Assembly (NCBI GenBank): GCA_003520455.1 | Contig: DOUV01001058.1 | Location: forward strand, 1-21,728 | From: Chloroflexota bacterium | GTDB lineage: Bacteria > Chloroflexota > Anaerolineae > Ardenticatenales > Ardenticatenaceae | DNA length: 21,728 nucleotides | Direction: 5' to 3' | In this document: piece after piece, positions 15,751 through 21,728 of the stretch | How positions within the stretch are numbered: position 1 is the first letter of the stretch | Layout: each line of letters starts with the position of its first letter | The notes under the pieces: model-generated | Seen by the model: only the letters and a program-made list of their open reading frames with translations | What the model was told of the DNA's origin: nothing | Databases searched by the model: none | Translations under genes and position numbers: made by a program

Positions 15751-17140
15751 CCTCTGCCTACTCCCAATCACCGAGCTGGCCGCGCAGATCCAGCAACAAG
15801 TGCTCTCGCCGGTCGAACTGACTGAGGCGTACCTGGCTCGCATTGAAGCGCTCGATGGGAGGGTGGAGAGCTATCTCACCATCACTCCGGAGAGAGCACG
15901 CGCTGACGCCATTCGCGCTGAGCAGGAGATTCACTAAGGAATCTACCGGGGACCACTTCACGGGATTCCGGTGGCACTCAAGGACCTGTTCGACACTGCC
16001 GGGATTCGTATGACCGCCAACTCGCGATTGCTCTTCGATCGGATCCCGGCACAGGATTCGACGATCGTGGCCCGGCTGCACGCCTCAGGTGCAGTCCTGT
16101 TGGGTAAACTCAAACTTTATGAGTTTGCGATGGGCGTTCCCTACCCCGGCGATCCCATCCCTCCTGCCCGAAACCCCTGGAACCTGGAACGCATACCAGG
16201 CGGCTCTAGTTCGGGCTCGGGAGCCGCCCTGGCCGCAGGACTATGCGCGGGTTCGTTTGGGAGTGATACAGGCGGCTCGATCCGCCATCCGGCGCACATG
16301 TCAGGGGTCGTGGGACTGAAGCCGACCTACGGCCTGGTGAGCCGTCACGGCATGATTCCCCTTTCCTGGACGCTCGATCACGCCGGACCAATGGCGCGGA
16401 CTGTTCAGGACGTTGCCCTGTTGTTGCAGGCTGTCGCCGGCTATGATCCCGCGGACCCGGCAAGCGTACGAGTCAAGATACCAGACTATGCGACAGCGTT
16501 TCCCGGAATTGGCCGCGGTGTGCGAATCGGCGTTCCCGAGGCATATATTGAATCTACCCCCGGCCTCCACGCGGATATTCTCCGGGCATTCAACGAGGCG
16601 CTGGACGTGCTCCGGACGCTCGGAGCGACAGTGCGGCCGGTGCCATTGCCGTCCGCCGAGCTGGTTGATGCGGTTTTCCATCCGATCCTGCTCTCTGAGG
16701 CAATCGCGTACCACTCCGCGTGGCTCGCCACGCGAAGAGAGGATTACGGCCCTGGTTTCTGGAACCGGCTCGTGCCCGGAATCATCTTCACCGGCGCGGA
16801 GTATGTCCAGGCCCAGCGCGGGCGGGCCCTCTTTTGCCGCGCCATTGAAGAGTTGATGGCCACCGTTGACTTGATCGCTATGCCGACGGTGCGAGAGACT
16901 GCCCCCACGCTCGCCGAGCACATGGGTGTGGCCCACCCAACCCGCGGGCCATTCACCGGCCTGTTCAACCTCACAGGGCAGCCTTCGATCTCTGTGCCGT
17001 GTGGTTTCGACCGCCAGGGGCTTCCGATTGGCCTGATGCTGAGCGGGCGCGCCTTTGATGAGGTAACGGTGCTCAGCGTGGCCGACGCCTATCAGCAGGC
17101 GACCGACTGGCACCGGCAGCATCCACCACTCGTCGGTTAA
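15737..17140 (+). pseudogene. Amidase-signature enzyme interrupted by one in-frame TAA
   Basis: Read from the ATG at 15737, the frame gives a normal amidase N-terminus (LCLLPITELAAQIQQ, LSPVELTEAYLARIE), then TAA at codon 67 (15935-15937), then continues in the same frame without any other lesion to 17140. With codon 67 counted the protein would have 467 residues, the normal length. The Ser-cisSer-Lys triad is intact after the stop: Lys82 in VALKD, the cis-Ser in GGSSSGSG (about 157-159), and Ser181 in DTGGSIRHPA. The stop lies between EQEIH and GIYRGPLHGIP, where homologues have a polar residue; CAA, AAA or GAA would each need one base change. A GTG at 15971 could start a shortened protein that keeps the triad but loses 78 residues. 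Recent inactivation, sequencing error, or readthrough are all open. It pairs with the GatC/AtzG-like gene. Confidence 0.85.
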
Positions 17141-17325
17141 GTGCGAGGGTGGTGCGCCGAGCGACTCATGATCGGTTCGCCGTCCAACGGTGGTACAACC
17201 GCACTGGCGAGAGCATTTGGCGCTCTTGTCCGAGCCCTATGGGTCAGTGCTTGCCATTCAGGCTGGTCGTGCGCCGGTCTATCGTGTTTGACCCGGGATA
17301 TCTCATTCTCTCCAGGAGTAAAGCT

Positions 17326-18546
17326 ATGACGATCGTTTTGCAGGGTGGTATGGTCATTGATGGTCGTGGGAGCGAGCCGGTGCGGCGTGGGGACGTCATC
17401 ATCGAGGGGGAACGCATCAAGGGGGTCCGAGAGAGTCAGTCGTGGGACAAGGCGCTGCTCGATGACCCGGAGACACACGTCATTGATTGTACCGGAAAGA
17501 CGGTCCTGCCCGGAATGTTCAATGTGCACGAGCATTTCGACAACCGGCATGGTTCGGGTTCGTTTCAGGAACGCGCGGCGCAATCGATCCCCTGGCTGGT
17601 CCTTCGAGGCGCGCGGAATGCCCTACTCGACCTCACGGAAGGCGTTACATCGGTGCGGGATGTGGGCGCCAAAGGAGGAACGAATCTCATCATGCGGGAC
17701 GCCATCAACGCCGGTCTCATCCTTGGGCCGCGGGTAACGGCGTGTGGTTCGCCGATCGCCATGACAGGCGGACATGGATGGCAGATCTGTATCGAGGCCG
17801 ACGGCCCAGATACCGTGCGCCGTGCGGCTCGCCAGCTCCTGAAGGAGGGCGCCGATTTTATCAAGCTGATGGCAAGTGGGGGATATGTTCACGCCGGGCA
17901 GGACCAGCCATGGTCGCCGCAATTCACGATTGAGGAGATGCGGGCTGGTTTTGAAGAGGCTCGAAAGGCAGGCAAGAAAACGACGGTGCACGCGCATCCG
18001 GCAGCGGCGGTTATCCAGGCGGTCGAGGCCGGGGTGGACTGCATCGAGCACGGCATCCTCATGGATGATCAGGCCCGCGGCCTGCTGGCTGAGAGACAAG
18101 TTTTCTTCGTACCGACGATTGCCGAGTTGGCTGTGATCGCCGAGCGCGGAGCCGCTTTTGGGCGCCCGGCCTGGATGAAGGAAATTTATCAGAAGGCTCT
18201 CGACCGTCACCTTGAGAACGTTCGGGCTTGCGTCGAGGCCGGTGTGCGAATGGCGGTCGGCACGGATGTGATCGGCAAGCAGGTGGAGGAAATGTCTCTG
18301 ATGGCTGAGGCTGGCCTGAACAACATGGATGTTCTCGTCGCGGCAACGAAGCATGGTGCCGAGGTCTGCGGAGTGCTTCACGAGCGGGGAACGCTTGAGG
18401 AGGGCAAGTTGGCCGATATCATCGTCGTCAATGGCGATCCACTGGTGCGGATGGCCCACATCACCAACGTCGAGTTTGTCTTTAAGGGCGGTACGCTTCA
18501 CCGTCCTGAAGCGCTGCGCTCAGCCATCGGGCGCGTTCCCCTGTAG
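17326..18546 (+). CDS. Metal-dependent amidohydrolase (imidazolonepropionase/prolidase-like), paralog 3
   Basis: This encodes 406 residues, homologous throughout to the pair at 7970-10433. The metal ligands by pattern are His68 and His70 (NVHEHF), Lys180 (DFIKLMASGG), His222 (TTVHAHP), His242 (CIEHGI) and Asp314 (GTDV). It shares TGGHGWQIC and the GQDQP block with paralog 1, which suggests related substrates. I chose the ATG at 17326 because CAGGAG lies 7 nt before it and the protein then begins like its paralogs (VLQGGMVIDGRG); the frame is open back to 17149, but that extension has no family counterpart. The preceding 185 nt hold no recognised gene or clear promoter. It is cytoplasmic, with unknown substrate. 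Confidence 0.87.
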   Translation: MTIVLQGGMVIDGRGSEPVRRGDVIIEGERIKGVRESQSWDKALLDDPETHVIDCTGKTVLPGMFNVHEHFDNRHGSGSFQERAAQSIPWLVLRGARNALLDLTEGVTSVRDVGAKGGTNLIMRDAINAGLILGPRVTACGSPIAMTGGHGWQICIEADGPDTVRRAARQLLKEGADFIKLMASGGYVHAGQDQPWSPQFTIEEMRAGFEEARKAGKKTTVHAHPAAAVIQAVEAGVDCIEHGILMDDQARGLLAERQVFFVPTIAELAVIAERGAAFGRPAWMKEIYQKALDRHLENVRACVEAGVRMAVGTDVIGKQVEEMSLMAEAGLNNMDVLVAATKHGAEVCGVLHERGTLEEGKLADIIVVNGDPLVRMAHITNVEFVFKGGTLHRPEALRSAIGRVPL

Positions 18547-18566
18547 AACGCTATTCTCACAGCGCT

Positions 18567-18619
18567 GGCTGTGGTGGCAGGCGCACAACCATTGCCGGAG
18601 TCCGCCTGCCACCATGGCC
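18567..18619 (+). promoter_or_regulatory. Strong intercistronic hairpin
   Basis: A perfect 12-bp stem (TGGTGGCAGGCG at 18572-18583, CGCCTGCCACCA at 18603-18614) extends through two G-T pairs and three further pairs to 17 bp in all, with a 19-nt loop. It begins 20 nt after the stop of the third amidohydrolase and has no T-tract. It could protect the upstream message or attenuate transcription into the metallolyase gene. Confidence 0.6.
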
Positions 18620-18699
18620 GCTCGCAATCGAAGGGAAGCCTGGCGGCGAACCGGCACAATGCGGAGCAGGGTAGCAATCGAGGGTCGAAGGAGCAAAGA

Positions 18700-19728
18700 A
18701 TGCGACGAGGCTATGGTAGTCCCTATGAATCTCTCCCGGACGCCCGTTCCGGTCTACGGCTCCCAGAGCGTGTTCTGTTGAATGATGTGACCCTCCGTGA
18801 GGGAGTTCAGGCAGCGCAGCGTCCCCTTGGCCAGGTCGAGAAGGTCGAGATCGCCCGACAGCTGGACACTGTTGGGATACCTCAGATCCAGGTGGGCTAT
18901 GTGGGGCGATCCGCCTCGGATCGCGAGGGGCTGCGAGCGATGCGCGACGAAGGCGTGCGAGCCGTTCTCGAGGGTATCTGTCCACTGAGCGCGCCGACAT
19001 GGCGTGAGGAGCTCGAAACAGCCATTCGTGCGGCAGCCGACCGCCTCAATCTGATCTTGCCGAGTTCCGACATCCGGCTTCAACAAAGCCTGAAGTTGTC
19101 CCGGGATCAGATGCTCGCAAGGGCTGTCGAGGGGGTCGGTTTTGCCCGAGCATACTGCCCGCGAATCAGCTTCAGCCCCGTTGACACGACTCGGACAGAC
19201 CTGTCGTTTCTCAAGGAGGTGCTAGCAGCCGTGGCTGAGGCCGGTGCCGACAGGTTTTACCTGATCGACACGGCCGGCGTCATCTCGCCGCTCGGGATGG
19301 GCTACCTCACGCGGGCGATTCGTGAGGTCAGTCCTATCCAACTTGCGATCCACTGCCACGACGACTTCGGACTGGCGGTTGCCAATGGGTTGGTAGCCAT
19401 CGAGCAAGGGGCTGAAGTGGTGGACGTCTGTGTGAATGGGATGGGTAAGCGTGCCGGGAACCTGGCGCTCGAGGAGATTGCGCTTGCCTTGTCGGTCTTT
19501 CACAACCTCGATCTTGGGATACGCGTTGACGGACTATACGCCCTCTCCCACAAGGTCGCCGAAATGACTGGGGTCGATATCCCGTTCAACAAAGCAGTCG
19601 TGGGTCAGGACGCCTTCGATGTCCAGGTTGATGTCCAACTTCGTGGAACGCCCGGCCACCCGGCCATCCACGCACTTGATCCAGCCATTGTCGGACATCC
19701 TGCCGCGATAAGCCACAGCACTGGATAG
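18700..19728 (+). CDS. DRE-TIM metallolyase (homocitrate/isopropylmalate synthase or HMG-CoA lyase-like)
   Basis: This encodes 342 residues. The family consists of TIM barrels that make or break carbon-carbon bonds next to a carboxylate using a divalent metal. The signature is NDVTLREG, with Asp29, Arg33 and Glu34 (the usual motif is DxTLRDG). The other landmarks are ISFSPVDTTRT (156-166), the metal ligands in HCHDDFGLA (His218, His220), and NGMGKRAGNLALEE (246-259). The C-terminal region is short, so the LeuA-type regulatory domain is absent, as in homocitrate synthase-like and lyase-like members. The ATG at 18700 has AAGGAG upstream; an in-frame GTG at 18571 would place the start inside the hairpin. 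It ends 62 nt before the convergent gntR gene. The acyl-CoA partner and direction of reaction are unknown. Confidence 0.83.
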   Translation: MRRGYGSPYESLPDARSGLRLPERVLLNDVTLREGVQAAQRPLGQVEKVEIARQLDTVGIPQIQVGYVGRSASDREGLRAMRDEGVRAVLEGICPLSAPTWREELETAIRAAADRLNLILPSSDIRLQQSLKLSRDQMLARAVEGVGFARAYCPRISFSPVDTTRTDLSFLKEVLAAVAEAGADRFYLIDTAGVISPLGMGYLTRAIREVSPIQLAIHCHDDFGLAVANGLVAIEQGAEVVDVCVNGMGKRAGNLALEEIALALSVFHNLDLGIRVDGLYALSHKVAEMTGVDIPFNKAVVGQDAFDVQVDVQLRGTPGHPAIHALDPAIVGHPAAISHSTG

Positions 19729-19790
19729 AGCAGAGCGTCGCTCAACCCTGAAGAGTCAGCCATCTCTCTGCTATCACGCGCCGGCGCCTG

Positions 19791-20525
19791 TCATCGAGTA
19801 ACCGGAAAAACGTACCTGTAGCTATCGGCCCGATGGACGGCGCGGCTCCAACCGACCGGGAACCCTTCTCGGGTGAAGATTGTCGTCTCCGTGACGAGGA
19901 TCGGGGCGCCCTCAGGAACACCGAGCGCGGCTGCATCGTCGGCGTTCGCAGCCGTCGCCCAGATTTGCTGTTCCCCTCGGGGAAACGCACGTCCAAAACG
20001 CTGCTCGAGGATTGCAACCACCGAATCCGCCTCCTCAAGCTCGGATCGGGTCGGAGCAAACTCGTCAGGCACGAGCAGGTAGGTGCGTACTTGAACAAGG
20101 GGGTGATCGTCGAGGAGGATGACGCGGGTCATGCCGAGGACCTTGCCGTCCGAGTCTGGACCAAGCAGTTGGCGGACATTCTCGGGCGGTCGAACCCGCC
20201 CGATGTCTGATACCCGAGACCGGGGATTCAGACCCTGCGCACGAATGTACTCGACGAGGCCACCGAGGCGGCGCGAGGCATTGGAGATCGGCGTGGACAC
20301 AGGGAAAGTGCCCTTCGAACGCTCGCGATAGATGTACCCGTCGTCAACGAGCTGTTTGAGTGCCTGGCGTATCGGTGCGCGGCTCACCCGGAATCGCTGG
20401 ATAAGCTCATCCTCAGTGAGGAACGGCTTGCCAGGCTCATGCTGGGCTGCCTGTAGCTCTTCGATCAGGATCTGCTTGATCTGGTGATAGAGCGGGACCG
20501 GTGAGGAACGATCAATCATGCGCAT
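19791..20525 (-). CDS. GntR-family transcription regulator, HutC type with UTRA domain
   Basis: This encodes 244 residues. The N-terminal winged helix-turn-helix (about 9-75) begins SSPVPLYHQIKQILIEEL and contains DELIQRFRVSRAPIRQALKQ and the wing GYIYRERSKGTFP. The C-terminal UTRA ligand-binding domain (about 95-240) ends PVGWSRAVHRADSYRYVF, typical of the HutC group, which senses a small effector and usually represses catabolic genes. The gene is convergent with the cluster. The ATG at 20525 coincides with the predicted transcription start, so the transcript is probably leaderless; Met3 (20519) is the alternative. No Shine-Dalgarno is present. The shared spacer motif of its promoter and of the cluster promoter suggests that it regulates both itself and the cluster. 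Confidence 0.9.
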   Translation of the reverse strand: MRMIDRSSPVPLYHQIKQILIEELQAAQHEPGKPFLTEDELIQRFRVSRAPIRQALKQLVDDGYIYRERSKGTFPVSTPISNASRRLGGLVEYIRAQGLNPRSRVSDIGRVRPPENVRQLLGPDSDGKVLGMTRVILLDDHPLVQVRTYLLVPDEFAPTRSELEEADSVVAILEQRFGRAFPRGEQQIWATAANADDAAALGVPEGAPILVTETTIFTREGFPVGWSRAVHRADSYRYVFPVTR

Positions 20526-20531
20526 AAAAAC

Positions 20532-20560
20532 ATTTTATTCGTTTATTATACTAAGGTCAA
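20532..20560 (-). promoter_or_regulatory. gntR promoter with putative autoregulatory operator
   Basis: On the minus strand TTGACC (20560-20555) is followed by a 17-bp spacer and TAAAAT (20537-20532), five of six -10 positions. The spacer carries AGTATAATA at the same offset as in the cluster promoter at 6491-6519. With the -10 box ending at -7, position +1 is 20525, the A of the gntR ATG. Confidence 0.65.
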
Positions 20561-20853
20561 CCGGCATCATCTTGCCGCGCTGGCTTCTCAAAAGGAACTC
20601 TAGTCGGCGAGGCGTCGCCTTCGAGCAGGAAGAAACGACCCGTGGCGACGCGGGTTTCTCTCAGGAGCCGTTCAGACAGCTCAGACCGACCGGACCCTGG
20701 TGCGCTGCCAGCCCGTTCAAAAGGATGGTTCCGATTCGCGGTGGTGTGGGCAGTGGTGGCCCCCTCGGGGGGCCTCGTTGAGGAGACTACGGATCGCCTG
20801 ACCGAATCGCGTTGGAACGGTGGGTATCGTTCGGGTCAGAAGGAGGTCAAGTT
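20561..20853 (+). other. Non-coding stretch ahead of the IS110-like remnant
   Basis: I see no gene here. It holds a perfect hairpin at 20758-20774 (GGCCCCC, TCG loop, GGGGGCC) and an imperfect one around 20633-20660 (GAAAC and CCCGT pairing with ACGCGGG and TTTC). In IS110-family elements the non-coding end upstream of the transposase can encode the structured bridge RNA, so part of this stretch may be the left end of the element. The element boundary cannot be placed. Confidence 0.35.
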
Positions 20854-21256
20854 ATGGGCCAGCCATCCCAGCGCCGTCAGCGAGTCACGCAGCGTTCCCG
20901 CCAACCGCGGCAGTCGCCTGGGAAAGTGGAGCGCCTGCAACGGCTCAATCTGCACGCGGCCGGCATTGACGTGGATGGCGGCGGCCTTGCGGATCGCGGC
21001 CCACAGCGTGAGTCGGAGCGACAGCGCCCTCGGTGCCTGTTATCGGCGCCTGCGCGCCACGCATGGCGCCCCCACAGCCATGACCGCCACGGCGCACACA
21101 TTGGCCCGCCTCATCTATACCATGCTGAAGCATCGCAGACCTTCCAACGACCCAGGTGCCGACGCTGTTGAAGAGCGGTACCGGCAGCACGCCATCCAAA
21201 CCCTCAAACGGAAAGCCAAGAAGTTGGGTCTGGAGGTCGTACCGGCCAGCGTCTAA
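20854..21256 (+). pseudogene. Internally deleted IS110-family transposase
   Basis: The N-terminal piece starts at the ATG 20854 (AAGGAGG upstream) and reaches LQRLNLHAAGIDVD, the first acidic motif of the IS110 DEDD (RuvC-like) domain, at 20965-20976. A few bases later and one frame off, the characteristic C-terminus begins: ALRIAAHSVSRSDSALGA, then YRRLRATHGAPTAMTATAH, LARLIYTMLKH and a basic tail ending at 21256. Complete IS110 transposases have roughly 330-450 residues; here only about 40 N-terminal and 90 C-terminal residues remain, so most of the catalytic domain and the middle are deleted and the two ends are out of frame. It is not functional. It flanks the catabolic cluster on the gntR side. 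Confidence 0.75.
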
Positions 21257-21728
21257 CAGGGAGGTCTCTCCACGCCCCAGCAGGTGTACTGGTTTCTTAG
21301 GAGTTCTGTTAGCTCGGCAAACTGGAGGTTTGACAACGCAAAGCCGTTGCAGGTCGCTGCAATGGAACCGCCTCACCTTCGACCCTTCGCCAGGTCCTTC
21401 CCTTCGACAGCGCTCAGGGCACCGCTCGCAACCTGTTCACCTTCAACCTCAGTCTGTCGCGTAGCACCTCGAACAAGCTTATCAGGCAAGCCCTTGACGA
21501 TCACGGACAGATTTATGGTTCTCTGGCTTTCTGGTTTTCGGGAGATCTGGTTCTCTGGGTTCCCGCCCATACCACTCACCCACCCCGCTGCCCGCCTCGC
21601 CCAGCTCACCCTGCTCCTGGCCAGCGCCCTGGCCCCGCCCCCAGCTCAGCACGACCGCACCCGCCGAAGCGATCTCGATGCTCTTTCTGGGCAATCTCGC
21701 TCATGAGACGACCTATCCCGGCCCCGCC
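21257..21728. other. No recognised gene; scattered short repeats
   Basis: The first part is probably the right end of the IS110-like element. CCTTCGACAGCGCTCAGGGC at 21401-21420 resembles a short dispersed repeat seen between genes in many bacteria. GGTTCTCTGG occurs at 21517-21526 and 21549-21558. The last 60 or so bases contain a signal-peptide-like frame that does not continue to the window end, and another frame that is open at the end (from ATG 21678). Neither is long enough to call. Confidence 0.35.

Noticed and set aside
17149..17325. N-terminal extension of the third amidohydrolase
   Set aside because: Paralogs start at the position of the ATG 17326, which has a good ribosome site; the extension has no counterpart.
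18571..18699. GTG start giving a 43-residue extension of the DRE-TIM protein
   Set aside because: It begins inside the strong hairpin at 18567-18619; the ATG at 18700 has AAGGAG and fits the family N-terminus.
19729..19772. Possible bidirectional terminator between the metallolyase and gntR
   Set aside because: Only AGCAGAG/CTCTGCT (7 bp) with a 30-nt loop and no T-tract; too weak to call.
21284..21728. Possible start of a secreted protein at the window end
   Set aside because: The signal-like stretch (LTLLLASALAPPPAQ) and the frame that stays open to the end (from ATG 21678) are in different phases, and too little sequence is left to decide.
1..21728. CRISPR array, tRNA or rRNA genes, riboswitch
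   Set aside because: I looked for regular spaced repeats, tRNA-like cloverleaf ends and conserved rRNA segments by eye and saw none.

Overview
The window looks like a piece of a GC-rich bacterial chromosome, most likely Chloroflexota. The grounds are indirect: a Thr/Pro/Ala-rich linker behind the lipobox of the solute-binding lipoprotein, a very large STAND ATPase with alpha-helical repeats, GC-rich intergenic repeat blocks, and a DUF3467/HicB-like/HicA-like triplet. No rRNA, tRNA or housekeeping marker is present, so the phylum is an inference.

Layout. (1) 1-1490: a short plus-strand operon of three small genes (DUF3467-type protein, HicB-like protein, HicA-like protein) with a plausible promoter at 245-273 and a clear intrinsic terminator at 1459-1488. 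(2) 1600-5697, minus strand: a 1365-residue STAND/NACHT-type ATPase. Upstream of it are decayed minus-strand coding remnants (5694-6240), one ending in an ATGA overlap with the ATPase start, then a GC-rich repeat block (6301-6432). (3) 6490-20562: a catabolic-looking cluster. In order: zinc deacylase of the succinylglutamate desuccinylase/aspartoacylase family, two metal-dependent amidohydrolases, an isocitrate lyase/PEP mutase-family lyase, a peptide/opine-type ABC importer (binding lipoprotein and two permeases, no ATPase), a small GatC/AtzG-like protein with an amidase broken by one in-frame stop, a third paralogous amidohydrolase, a DRE-TIM metallolyase, and a convergent GntR/HutC-type repressor. 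(4) 20561-21728: an internally deleted IS110-family transposase remnant and apparently non-coding sequence.

How it may work together. The importer would bring in a small peptide-like or amide-linked compound. Several hydrolases of different folds could remove acyl or amide groups, and two carbon-carbon lyases could break the released acid into central metabolites. The GntR protein probably controls the cluster. The promoter in front of the first cluster gene (6491-6519) and the promoter of gntR itself (20560-20532, minus) have the same architecture: TTGAC[A/C], a 17-bp spacer with AGTATAATA at the same place, then TAAA[G/A]T. The predicted gntR transcript starts exactly on the A of its ATG, so it is probably leaderless. 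Several gene junctions in the cluster carry strong hairpins without T-tracts. The substrate cannot be read from the sequence.
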